Shown: positions 23,451 through 34,941 of the stretch, one piece after another
How the letters are laid out: each line of letters begins with the position of its first letter
Position numbering within the stretch: position 1 is the stretch's first letter
Source of the DNA: Trametes villosa
Lineage: Eukaryota > Basidiomycota > Agaricomycetes > Polyporales > Polyporaceae
NCBI GenBank assembly: GCA_002964805.2
Contig: PUDQ02000001.1
Coordinates: 7,960,001-8,024,000, forward strand
Length of the DNA stretch: 64,000 nucleotides
Direction: 5' to 3'
Notes under the pieces: generated by a model
Seen by the model: only the letters and a program-made list of their open reading frames with translations
What the model was told of the DNA's origin: nothing
Database searches by the model: none
Translations under genes and position numbers: made by a program

Positions 23451-23994
23451 CTATCCTTGTTTGCCTTCACTGAACTGCCAGCCATCCTTGGTGAGCGCAT
23501 CTACTGCACGCGCCGCAGAATCCTTCGGCACAAGCACGTAGTCCGTGTTCCTACAGTCACTCTTCAGGGCATGCTATACAGGTAATACGTGGGATAACCC
23601 ACCAAGTCGAGACCGCAAATACTGGAACACCAGCAGCCTTCAGTGGCAAGGTGAAGTTGCACATCACCCCAGTGATTCCTATGCAAGCATCGTTCAGCTC
23701 TCCGGTGTGCGTGCTCATCTAGACGCCCCCACCGAAGTCCATCGGCCCTGCAATCCTGATGCATTGCCAGCTCGCGTCCGGGTCCTCGACATCCGCGGAT
23801 TCCAAGACGATCGAGACTTCGTCATGGGTGCGAGTGAGGGAGATGAAGCGACCCTTCCCCGCCACTGGATCCATCAACATGCGGGCGAATTCATCTGGAA
23901 TGTTCTCCTCTGGGTTGAGCTGGACCACCTTGAATGGTCGGTCTAGCAGATGCAGACGGAATGCTGGATGATCTGCGGGTGGTGGTGGAGGCAT
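23451..23994 (-). CDS. Small ACT-domain protein
   Basis: Three exons (23733-23994, 23603-23678, 23451-23550) join to 438 nt, 145 residues. The protein reads FRLHLLDRPFKVVQLNPEENIPDEF, then SWQCIRIAGPMDFG, then ITGVMCNFTLPLKAAGVPVF and STWNTDYVLVPKD. This matches the ACT_7 type of amino-acid-binding domain, which is also found in CASTOR arginine sensors. The family is known to bind amino acids; the ligand here is unknown. The protein is about the size of two ACT half-domains and has nothing else attached. The MPPPPPADHP start is preferred; another in-frame ATG at 24078 would add 28 residues. Confidence 0.83.
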
Positions 23995-24287
23995 GAGAAG
24001 AGTGTCGAGCGTGTAACTCGATTTCCGGCCGCAGCTTCCTCTGGGGCGACGTTGGGGAGGTAATTTCAATCTGTGCATCCAATTACACGCCTGTATCTGT
24101 GTCTGGATGCTTTCTAACACGTACCTCTGTGAATCGCGAGGATGAAGGCGAGCAAGCGAAGGGCAGGCGGGCGCCTACGCATGTTCAGCCACAGACGCGT
24201 CGTACGGTCACGCGTTTCGCGCTCATCAAAGCCACGACGGCCTGGCGCGTCTCTTCCGACCTGCTCTCGTCCTTGACCGCCTTCATC
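23995..24287. promoter_or_regulatory. Divergent promoter ACT protein / POLD3
   Basis: 293 bp between diverging start codons. No distinct motif noted. Confidence 0.45.
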
Positions 24288-26478
24288 ATGCCTTCTCTCG
24301 ACGACTACCTGACGAAACAAATCTTCATAGAGAAGAACGTCGTACGTTCCTCATGGCCGTCCTCGTCGTCGTAAATTGCGCCTCTGAACTGCCCGCCTCG
24401 CAAGGTCACATACCGTTCTCTCAGTCGCCAACTCGCACTGCATGTCAATGTCGCCAAGACGTACGTAGCGCGTTATACACGGATCTGAAGCATCAAGATG
24501 AACGATTACCCCGCAGAGAGCTTTCCAAGTTCCATGAGAAGTCCATCGACACGGCGACGCGCGCATTCGCCACATACCTCGTGTCTGGAGAGCTATTCCC
24601 CGATGCACAGCAGAAGCAGGGCGGCCCCTCAACCCAGACAGAAGATGGCATGGACATAGACGCAGAGCCGACACCAAGCCAATCCACCGAAGCCGAGGAG
24701 GAGGTGCCGACGACCACACTGACTCTGGTAGGGGAGCAGGACCTCGAAGGTACGCCTTTCTACCCTGAGCATCCGATCTCTCCACCCAACCCCCCTCGCC
24801 TCCATAGGTGCAAAGTCGAAGTATGCGCGCATATTCTCGATACACGTATACTGCCTTAGTCCGTCGCCACTTACGGTAAGACAGCGCCAATCCGCCCGTG
24901 TTCCTCCCATGAATGCCCTACCCCCATAGGATGCCGGTCATATTTGCGACCCCTCAGCCATCGTCTACAAAGCAGACGCCAAGGATGCGACGAACTCTAT
25001 TACCCTGGGAAGAGTTGTCGGACCTGACGTCAGGGTACGTTCTGTTCTGCTATCCTCGTTCACTCAAGTCCCTCATGTTCAGCAGATCGGCAAGGCGCCG
25101 CCCCCAGTGGCTTCCTCCTCGAAGACACCTGCGGAGCCGGTCTCGCGCAAGCCCACACTGAGTGTGAAGACGGAGAAGGCAGAGAAGGAGAAGTCCGCAG
25201 AGACGACTCCGGTCACCAAGAAGGGATCCGCGTCTATCTCCAGCGCGGAGAAGGAGCAGGAGAAGGAAAGCTCGAGCGCTGTGAAGCCCAAGGCGACCGG
25301 CAAGCTCGACTGGAGCAAGGCGAAGAAGACGCCAGAAGGCGACAAGAGCAAGGAGAAGGAGAAGGAGGCCAAGCCGAAGGTGAAGAAAGAGGAGAGCGTC
25401 TCTCCGGTAGAGACGGCGGCGAAGAAAGCTGCCAAACTTGCACTGAACGACGAGTCTCCCAAGGACGAGAGCAAGGTCTAAAACTCTCCGACGCCTCTAG
25501 CCACCCTTCGTGCTTACCTTAGACCTCCGTCCACAGCGTGGGGTAAAGCGCAAGGTGGCCCCGCCTCCCGTCTCAGACGCCGAGGAAAAGCCCGCACCAC
25601 GCGGAAAGGAGAAGAAGAGCACGCCCGTGCCTGCCCCCAGCGACATCAAGCTGCGCAAGAACCGCATCGTGTCCGACTCCGAGGACGACGCCCCTGCGCC
25701 CGCGCCGCCCAAGCGCACCGCGAAGGGCAAGGCGCGCGCCTCCGTGCCGGCGGACGTGCTCGAGTCCGACGCAGAGAAGAGCCTACGCGCGATGATGGAT
25801 ATCGACGATTGTGAGTGCGCTCGCCATGGTCAAGTCGTGGCGTGAGGCTGATCGCCCTATTTCGCGTTGTAGCTCTCGTAGAGAAGGCGTCGACCTCGCG
25901 GCCCGCCCCCGTCAAGCCGGAGCCCGAGGATGACGACGTGGAAATGGCATCGCAACCGGCGGAGGACACGCAGCAGGATCCCGACGAGGACGTTGACGCT
26001 GACACTGCGCCGAAACCGAAAGCGCGGAAGAAGAAGGAGAAGAAGGTCGTGCCCGTCGGGCGGAACGGCCTCAAGAAGAAGCGCATCATGAAGTCGCGCA
26101 TGACCGTCGACGACAAGGGCTACATGGGTGCGTGCTACCCCTGCCGTTCCCATTCCTACCCGGGCACTGACGGCTGGCGGGTGCGCTACAGTGACGGAAG
26201 ACTACTCGTCGTATGAATCCGTGGACGAGGAGGACGCGGCGGAGGAGGCCGCGCCGAAGAAGGGCAAGGGGAAGAAGGCGGCTGCGGCCTCGACTTCAGC
26301 GAAGGCGAAGAAGTCTGCCGGCACGGACGTGGACGCGACCGATGGCGAGGAGCCCGTCCCTGCGCCTGCGCCTAAGAAAAAGCCGGTTGCGCGCGCGCCG
26401 AGCACGGCTGGCAAGCCCAAGAAAGCGGCGGGCTCGCAGGGCAACTTGAACGCGTTCTTCGGGAAGCCCAAGAAGTAG
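24288..26478 (+). CDS. DNA polymerase delta subunit 3 (Cdc27/Pol32 type)
   Basis: Pol delta subunit 3 links the catalytic subunit complex to PCNA. Nine exons join to 1725 nt, 574 residues, in frame throughout (exons from 24288, 24405, 24517, 24808, 24930, 25083, 25537, 25873 and 26192). The N-terminus MPSLDDYLTKQIFIEKNV followed by VTYRSLSRQLALHVNVAK is the winged-helix domain that binds subunit 2. The rest is Lys/Glu/Pro-rich and disordered, as usual. The extreme C-terminus QGNLNAFFGKPKK is a PCNA-interacting (PIP) box of the form QxxLxxFF. Several KKEE and SDSED stretches are likely phosphorylation targets. Confidence 0.9.
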
Positions 26479-27070
26479 CTGCTCCCGCCCTAAAGCCCAC
26501 GGTGCAGGCTTGTTGGGTGGACGGCTGTACGTGCGGTTTTGTAACCCTTTCAGCCTTCGCGATCCACGGGACTTCTACGGGGCCCATTGCATCTGAAGCT
26601 GTTGGATTCAATCACCCTTGCTCGCATACTCTTTGTCGCGGTCTCCAGCTGACTGCGTCTCCGCTCGTCAAGGGGGATTGGTCAGGCTTGATAGCTATCG
26701 CGGGCATCCTCAGGCGCTGTATGTCATATACACACTAACAGCTAATGCGAATAGACTCCGGCGGAATCCCTACACCGGCCGTTCCAAGCATCTCGCACTC
26801 AACCTCGGCGCGTGACCTAATGATACAATGTAAGGATGTGGCAAGGCGTGGTATATCTATAGCCCCCGTGCGATACAAGAAGTTTTGAAGCGTCGGCGTG
26901 GAGCGCCAGTGTTAAAGGAAGCTTAAATCAAGGACTATGCAGTACTCAGTCTCCACTTGCCACCACCAGTGTGACGTGCTCCCAACCTGAGAGACGAGTG
27001 GTTTCGAGGTGAGTTCTCAGTCCAACGTGCAGATATGAGTCCTAGAGCCAGCTCACATGTAACAAGCAGG
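26479..27070. other. Intergenic
   Basis: 592 bp between POLD3 and the F-box gene. An in-frame ATG at 27035 could extend the F-box protein by 12 residues. Otherwise nothing seen. Confidence 0.45.
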
Positions 27071-28992
27071 ATGAACCGACCCCGATTGCCCCCCGAGGTC
27101 TGCGAGCGGGTCATCGACATGGTCGTGGACAGCCGCGGCGCCTTCCCCTCTCACTACCCGCTTTACCTAGGCGACATCTGTGCCTGCGCTCTGACGTGCC
27201 AGGACTGGCTCCCTCGGAGCCGCTACCATCTGTATCGCCGTCCTCGCGTGCGGAACTACGTGGACGTGGAAGCCCTATCGGAGACCGTCCGCCTCCGCCC
27301 CTTCCTGGCCGAACTTGTGCACGAACTTGTGGTCGGATATCCCAGGCTGCGCGCACGATCGGAGAGGGAACAGGAATACGTCCCGTTCGCCAAAGAAGAC
27401 CTTGTTTGCGCTTTCAAGATCATTCGCGTCCTGACGATCAGCAACTTTGACCAATGGCATGCCTTGCCTCCCACGTATCATGAACACGCCGCGCGATACC
27501 CAATCGTTGAGCTCAACATTGTCGGAAGTGTGTTCCACGGATTTCCCGACGTTGCCCGAGTGGTGTGGGCGTTCCCTCGCCTACGCTCCCTCAAGTTGGT
27601 CGACATTGAGTTAACCTTGCCGGCGAGGGGCACGCATATAGGTATGATGGAGAGACTCATCCAGAGGCGAACCCGGCTATTTCAGAACCTGAAGACACTT
27701 CGCGTCGATTTGCGTACGGGGGTGAGTTTTTCCACCGGCATCAACCATGCTAGATTTGCCCTCCACTCACGTCACCGCAGTTTACCCCCACATTCGTGCC
27801 TCCTGGATGTTTTGGTACGAATGTGACCGAAGTCGAGCTGCTGTGTCCCACGGAATACGGCGCGGTCCTCCCAGCTTGTAAGAATGCGATCCTGGGTGGC
27901 AGTCGCTCGAAGTTTACATTGGCTCGCCGTCAGCTCCCGAATCATTATCCTCATACTTGCGCTCTCTACCATCCCTCCAGCAAGTAACGTGGTCTTTCGC
28001 TGGCGATCTGAACCTCGGGACGTCCAAGATAGTCGACTTTGTCGCGGAATACGTCAGTAACACTCCGCCACGTTCTCCTCGTTGAAGGCAACCGTCCCCC
28101 CATCAGTGCGGCAGTACGCTTCCAAACGACTTCAAGTACGGGGCTGGCCACCTTCTCGCGCACATCTTTCCTGAGGGCTCTGCTCTTCAAACGCGTCTGG
28201 ACCTGGGAGAAGCTTCTCGGCAACGGCAATCTACGATCCTTCGAAGTCATCGTTCCCGAGGCTGTCTCTTCGAGGCACGATGCGGAATGGTGGACGAGGC
28301 AAATGGCTGGTCACATCGACGACCCCAAGTTGACTCTGCGCGTAGAGACTCATGAGTTCGGTGAGCGAGACGTAGCGCTTTTCTGCGACCAACCTGACCG
28401 GACCTGACCGGGATTATGCCACCAAGACCCTGCGGCCATCTGGGTTGAGGAACAAACTATCCTTCAGGAAGAGTATCCTGCAAGATACTACCAGGCGCTT
28501 TCCGGCGGCTTGAATGAGAGCAAGAGTGGGCGACCGACGATGCCGGTCGATGTGGCTGCCCGCGACGCTGTTATACCCGAAGTCCTGGCGCAGGTCCTAG
28601 AGGATCCGTCGGGCCCATGCTTCCCTACAATGTTAGCGGGCTCGAGGTCGGATTGGAAAGTTCGTTTCTATGTGAGTGCTGCTGAGCTTTTTTCTCATGC
28701 GAGACCTGCAGCTGACGGAAAACGGACACGGGTGCAGTTCATCAACCACGGTCCATCCGGTCAGTCACCTCCCCCGGTGTTTGTAACACTACCAGGCCCC
28801 GAACAGCTCCCCTATGCGGTTGAGCCTCTAGAGCTCGATCCCGAGTTGACAGACAATGGCGAGCCAGAGCAGCTTCCCCTCACCCGTGCGATGCTGGTCG
28901 AAAGGGCCGCTCATCAGCTAAAAATACTCATAGTAGGTGCACTCTCCATCCCAAGCGTTTGGGAACGCGCCTTCTCAATGCCGGAAGCTTAG
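27071..28992 (+). CDS. F-box/LRR-like protein with an unassigned C-terminal region
   Basis: Five exons (27071-27721, 27781-27877, 27934-28056, 28115-28360, 28427-28992) join to 1683 nt, 560 residues. Every junction restores the frame, although the four introns shift it on the raw sequence. The start MNRPRLPPEVCERVIDMVVD is the typical short F-box of Agaricomycete expansions; F-box proteins bring substrates to SCF ubiquitin ligases through Skp1. Leucine-rich segments follow (FPRLRSLKLVDIELTLP, YLRSLPSLQQVTWSF). The last ~190 residues, from DPAAIWVEEQTILQEEYPAR on, do not look like LRRs and I cannot assign them. The penultimate junction uses an AAG acceptor and is the least certain; without it the gene would end near 28407. 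Confidence 0.7.
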
Positions 28993-29639
28993 GACACTCT
29001 GCAGCGCACCTATCACCCTCTAAGGCACAACGGCCAGGAGGTCGCTTTTGACCATCTGCTTATCGCCGATCTTCGTAGAATCGGAGTGAGTGTCGTGCAG
29101 CCGACGGTCAAGATCCTCCCCGAGTTCAGCCATCTCTATCCTGAACTGGAACACAGTACCGGAGACACCGACGACACTGAGTTTTTTGATGAGTCCGATG
29201 ATTCCATAGACCTGTGACCGATCTGTTAGGTCAAGACCCTTGTAGTCTCCTAGAGGCAGACCTTTCACGATCTGGTTGAGGGAGGAAGACGATCGTGTAA
29301 AGGGACCCAGGAGAAGGGATAGAAGGACATGTGAGGGACAAGAGATGACCTACGTTCACAATAGTAGATATTACTGTGATGACGAAAGGAAATCTGCAGA
29401 GACAGCGAATGTAGAGGCCTAGCGCGTATGTGATCGCACCCCTTCGTCTCCCACAGGCAGACGAAGGTGATCTCCTTATTTGAGAGGGGGAGAACAATCA
29501 CCTGTACCTCAACCACTCGACTCAGCACACCTCCCTATTCATTGATTTGTACAATATACAGCGCGCCCCCCGGCAAGCACCATCCATCCACACAATGTAC
29601 ATGCGTGTGCAAACAAGCCCAAGCATCGACTCCTCGATA
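28993..29639. other. Intergenic, convergent 3' ends
   Basis: 647 bp between converging genes. No gene recognised. Confidence 0.5.
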
Positions 29640-31864
29640 TCACTGTGCGCCCGCTGCCCTCGCCGGGGCGTCTTGCCGCTTCCTGAACAGCACCGTCGCG
29701 TTCGGCGCGGGGAGGTCCGCGGGCCCGAAGCGGAAGTTCGCAGGGCGCTTCCCGTCCTCGAACTTGACGTCGTAGTGGAGCACGACGTACGCGAGCATCG
29801 TCTTCAGCTCGTTCGCCGCGAAGAACCGGCCCGGGCTGCACGCACGTCCACACCGTCGTCAGCATCCACTCACCAGCGTAACGGGGACGGAATAAGGTGG
29901 AAAGGGGTGAGGGACAAAGGGGGAAGAAGAGAGGCTCACCAGGCATGCTTCCCGTGTCCGAAGGTCAAGAAATCGACAGAGGTGTTCACGAGCTGGTGCT
30001 TGACGGCCGCGTCCGCGCCGCCCTCGCGCATGCGCGCGAAGCGGAACGGGTCGAACGCGTCCGGGGCCGTGTACCGCGCGCCGTCGCTGTGCGCGGTCGC
30101 GGACGCCGCGGCGACGAGCGTGCCCCGCGGGAGGCGCGTCCCGTCCGAGAGCGTGACGTCCTTCATCGCCTTGCGGAACATCGTCACTACGCGGGAAGGG
30201 GCGGTAAGTATCGTGGAATGCATATGGGTTAGAGGGGGGATGAGCGAAGGGAGAAAGGGGGAGAGACGCACGCAGCGAGCCGTCGGCGAGACGCATGGAC
30301 TCCTTGAGGAAGCTGTCGACCTTGCGCATCTTCCCGAGCGAGGTCTTCGTCCAGCCCCCCCCTGCGACGATGCCCTCGACCTCCTCACGCAGCGGCTGAA
30401 TGTACTCCGGGTACGCCGCCAGGTTGTACAGCGCGTGTGTGAACGTCTACAGCGGCGGCGATGTCAGCGGCGCGAACGCGTTCAAGTTGGATCGGTGCAT
30501 AGAGGAGACGCTTACGCCGCTGGAGGTGTGGATCGCACCGAAGTTGACGAGGAGGACTTTCTCGACGATGTTGTCGAACGGCGTGCCCTTGTCTCGGCCC
30601 TCGTCGAGTAGCCACTGGAGCAGATCATGCTGCAGGGAGAATATCATGAGTGAAGTCTACGGCGCTCTGGAGCGGTATCTGCTCACTGGCTTGTCTGCCC
30701 AGTCGTCGCCGTGCAGCTCGTACATCTTCTGGCGCTCCTGGAGCATGGGTACCACCATGGGCATAAGAATTCGCTTGTTCTTCGAAACCATGGTCGTCAT
30801 CCGGCCTACTACCCTGCGAGGGTGGGAGCACCCGTAATCAGCTTTCTGCTCAGGTGGATGGGGCGCACTGATGTATATACTCACGGTTTGAGGAAGTCGG
30901 GGAAAAGGTTGATGAGGAAGGACGTGATGAAGACATCGTTCGTGAAGTTGATCGCCACCTTCAGATACCCAGGATCCCGACCTACATAGCCAGGGCTGTT
31001 AGCTTGGAAATGGGTCGCGCTGGACGAGTGCACGTACATTTGGGCAGGCCGACGATTACGCGGTTGCTCGCGCGCGCGATCACCTGCTGGACAACGGGAA
31101 ACATGCGCACGCTGACCCATTCTGGCGACACAGCGGGCACACAATGTGGGTCATTAGGTCACGATGCGGCATCGAAATGTTGCTGCTGACTTACCTTCAT
31201 CTTTGGCCGGGATGTACTCTTGGAACGCAGCAGTGATCTCGTCTACCACATCGGGGCAGAGCGCTTGCAAGCTGCGCGTGAGCTTATCGCGCACGACTGC
31301 GACGTGGAACTGGTCGTCCACGCCCGGGCCGAGCGTATGCCTCAGCTGCAGAACCTAGCAGGCGAGAGCACAAGCGTTCAGCTCGGCGCACGCGGATAAC
31401 GCCACAAGCGAACTGACCTGCGAAGCACCCTCGACGGCGGAAAGGTCGTCATCCGAGGTCTTTCGAAGCTCGTCGATGAGCTTGGGGCCGGTAAACACGG
31501 CCAGCCAGCCATCGAGCATGGCGATCTTGAATACGCGCCCTTCATACTATTGCGCATGCACGCGTCAGCATGGTGAGCAAATGACGATAATCATACACAC
31601 CTTCTCGGAACCCTCTCGTAACAGGCTCTCAGCGTCACGGAGGTACCGGATGGCGCCAAGGTACGAGAGAAGCGGCGCAGAAGGCCCACCGACGGTCGGT
31701 ATAGAATTGAGCTGCGACAGCCGGTCAGAATAGCCCAAATATAACCGTCACGTAAGGATTCTGAAGAGACTGACCGGGTTGAGGTGGCGGCGGATGAGGT
31801 ACGTCACGAGCCATACGGCTGCGAGTGCAGTAACATATTCCCAAGGTGTATCCAGGGCGGCCAT
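29640..31864 (-). CDS. Cytochrome P450 monooxygenase
   Basis: This is a fungal membrane-bound P450 of about 510 residues, split by about ten short introns. The start MAALDTPWEYVTALAAVWLV gives an N-terminal ER anchor. The I-helix reads LLVNFGAIHTSSG, the ExxR motif is KESMR in the K-helix, and the PERF-like segment is AFDPFRF. The heme-binding loop is FGHGKHACPGRFFA with the cysteine ligand, formed across an intron between HA and CPG. Sequence style resembles the large Agaricomycete CYP512/CYP5150-type groups, but I cannot fix the CYP family or substrate. No secondary-metabolite core gene lies nearby, so it may act alone in detoxification or lipid oxidation. Confidence 0.92.
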
Positions 31865-32700
31865 GATCCTGCGTCTGTGAAGGTCAAGGCGAGGAGTCGT
31901 AAAGAAATCTGCAAGGGATAGAAGTCAGCGCTGAACGGAGGATATATGAGCGGTCGGGAAGCGATGAGCCAGTGAGATTGGCTGACGGGGAGCTCGATGA
32001 CGGAGCTCGACAGCCGACACGGGGATCATCCCCCCGGTACGCCCTTGGCGCAGCGCGAGCGAGGAGGGCGGAGTGCTACCCACCTTCGCTGTCACTCGTG
32101 GGCAGCAGCAATTGTCGATCGGGGAACAAGCAGGCAGGCGTGCTTCCTTTCTCGAGGGCGGATTACCGGTGTGAGGCTCCCAAATTGAGGAGCGGGTATG
32201 GACACTGCAGGACGGGGACTGTGGCGCGGGAGATGAGCTGATGGGACTGGCGTTTGTCTGCCTTGCTGCGATCTCACGTACCTCGCTTCGACTTCGCGTT
32301 CCGGTGCGATAAGCCAGGCGCGCTCTGCGGGGTCAGAGGCGGCGGATGGTAGTGGCGGTCGCGGACGAGATGATCAGTCCCAGACGACAGCGTCCGCGGG
32401 CGGGCGCATGATGCCCTTTGACTAGGACGAGACGGATTATGTATGTCGCGGAGCATGTGGACGCGAGTGAGACGGCGTAGGAGAGGGATGGGCCAGGCCC
32501 GTTCATGGCGGTTTTCGGGCAAGCTCTCTCACCCTCCCCGCGGCACTCTCTCTCCAATCCCGCGGCACACAAAAGGCGCTCGCACTTGTGGGCGCTGTGA
32601 CGCGCACCATGTGATCGTGACCCTCCCACGCGCCTAAACGACGCGCTCAGGTCGACCCTGCTAGCGGTGCAACGGGTACCGCGACTTGCTACCCGCCGCC
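31865..32700. promoter_or_regulatory. Divergent intergenic region P450 / LARP7-like
   Basis: 836 bp between diverging genes. No coding segment stands out. Confidence 0.45.
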
Positions 32701-34451
32701 ATGTTCGTTCCTCGCAAGGTCGCGCAGAAATCAAAATCTCAAACACCGGCTGTGAAACCCCCGCCGGCAGTTTCTGCGGCGTCATCCAGTTCCAAACCGG
32801 AGCCGCCGCAAGCATCACCCGTCCGCCACAGTTCTACGGACGACGTGAAGGGCAAACGCAAACACTCTGAGCCCACTGCCTCTGACGAGGATCTTGTTGC
32901 GCTCCTCTCGCTCTCGCTATCCGACCACTCACTGTGGGCCAACGTCGAACTTCGCCGGGCACTTGCCTCCGCGGACGAAGGATGTACGTATGCTTCCGTC
33001 CTCCCAGCAGTGAGAGCTGAGCTTTATCTTCCAGGGCTTCCACTCAGCACCCTCCTTCAACATTCCGGATACTTTGCACATCTAGGAACACGCCCACCGG
33101 AATACGCATACGTGAAAGCAATCCGCACCCATGCTGCGGAGATATTTGAGGTGCGCATGCGCGTCACGGCACCCTCCCGCGCAGCCTGGAACGGCGCGGA
33201 GGCGCCTCTCGAGACCGACTCCGGTGGCTACGAGATCAGGAGGAAGGACTGGCGGACCGCGCTGCTGAATGCGCGGAACACGACGCGGCAGGACTGGGAA
33301 AGGAGTACGGTGTATATGGTATGTCTCATCCCCCCTCACGCGCATGCGTCCTCTGGGTCTTATCTGTTACACGTATCAACAGGAGTGCCTACCTCTTTCC
33401 CACCGCACCGTTCTCAAAATCTACTACTTCGCGTCCTCCCTCCTCGGCTTGCCAACCTCAGCACAAACACCCTCCGCAGGCGTCCAAGCCATTTCCCTCC
33501 CCGCACACCACCTCGACCGCCCCGGTGACGTCCCGAAGCCAAAAGGCTTCGCCCTCGTCACATTGGCGAGCGAAGAAGCCGCCGCACGCGTGGCTGCCGA
33601 CTGGCCGTGGCTCCCGCGGCGGACCGACGCGCCCTCGGACGCGGAGTCGAGCGAGGGGGGCGCGGCGCTCGCGCGCGAGGCGGTCAAGTTCGGGTTCCGC
33701 GTGCTGCCGAAGGCGCGCTGGGACGCGCTCAAGGAGGAGTACCTCGCGCACCGCCAACGGCTCCTCGACCAGATAGCCCATGCCGAGCCCGAGCCTGAGC
33801 CTGCATATCCTACTCATGCGCACGCAGCGGACTGGAACCAGGGCCAGCCTCATGACGACGACGAGCCCGCCACGCATACGCCCCAAGCACCCGCAGAGCA
33901 GCCGCTGAGCCCCGATGCGTCCTTTCCGCCGGGCTGCCTGGTGTACGTGCGGGGCGTGCACCCGGAGACGAACCGGACGACGCTCAAGGCCCTCCTCGCC
34001 ACGCGCGGCTGCGGGCTCGACGCGCTCGACTATGTCGACTACAGCAAGGGCATGGGCACGGTGCGTCCCCCTCTGCGCCGTACAGGGATGCTCACTGACA
34101 CATTCTCTCTAACAGTGCCACCTGCGGCTGTCTGCGCCGCACCACGCGCAAGCGCTCGTCGCCGCGTTCCGTAATCGCCCTCTCGCACAGCGCGAGGGAC
34201 TCGACAGCGCTGGAACAGAGGAATGCGCTGACGGCGTGCAGACAATCTCAATAGAGCTCGTCGAGGGCGCGCGCGAGGAGCTGTACTGGAGCAAGGTGCC
34301 GGAGAAGGTGCGGCGCGAGGCCGTGCGCAAAGCTATTGCGCAGGCGTCCGAGGCAGGAGGAGAGGGCGGCGCTGTTGACGGCGCCGCGCAAGAAGAGGCT
34401 GCGGGTGGGCAGGAGGGCAAACGCAAGAGGAAGCGGCGCAGGAAGGCATAG
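32701..34451 (+). CDS. La-related protein 7 / Pof8-like RNA-binding protein
   Basis: Three exons (32701-33318, 33383-34060, 34116-34451) give 1632 nt, 543 residues. A La-motif-like region (DLVALLSLSLSDHSLWANVELRR onward) is followed by a degenerate central RRM (STVYMECLPLSHR). A C-terminal xRRM follows: LVYVRGVHPETNRTTLKALL, then YVDYSKGMGTCHLRLS, then the extended helix REELYWSKVPEKVRREAVRK. The YW pair in that helix is typical of LARP7/Pof8/p65, which bind 7SK, U6 or telomerase RNA. The protein ends in a basic KRKRKRRRKA tail. In fungi such proteins support telomerase RNA and U6 maturation; that role here is inferred from family. Confidence 0.85.
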
Positions 34452-34941
34452 CACGATCGCTAGCACCACCAGTTTCGTAGCCTCCGCGCCACCAGACCGT
34501 TCCCTGAGCGTTCGTTGTCGATCGACACACTAGCCCCCACTTTTCGCGTGATTTGGAACAGCGACGAACGCAGCGCAACGCAACATGCATACTCTATGAT
34601 ACAATACATCCCGTAATGTCGTGCCTACAGTCGTGAAAAGGGAAGGAAAACACAGCGGCGCAACAGACACACAGCAGTCGTGGCAGGATAAGATTAGAAA
34701 GCGAGAGGCGAGCATCGTGGAGAGCGTGAATGGGGACATTAGCACAAGAGACCACCAAGGAAAAAGAGAACCAGGAACGCCGGGAACCGAGATTCGTAGG
34801 ATGGGGGGTGAGGAGTATGGGGGGGTAGAGGTGTCGCAGTGGTAGGGTATCGCATGTCGTAGAATGTGGCGCTTGGGAGCGGGAGGTATGGGGGGAAAGG
34901 TGCGAAGGAGGAAACAGAAGGGCGTAGGACGCGGCGTGCCA
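34452..34941. other. Intergenic, convergent 3' ends
   Basis: 490 bp. Should hold the 3' UTRs of the LARP7-like and NADAR genes. Confidence 0.5.

Noticed and set aside
24079..24120. Longer N-terminus for the ACT protein
   Set aside because: Begins with GTG; not credible in a nuclear gene.
28510..28992. Separate 160-residue gene after the F-box gene
   Set aside because: Its first codon is TTG, and the frame joins the F-box gene through a 66-nt intron with the total coding length divisible by three.
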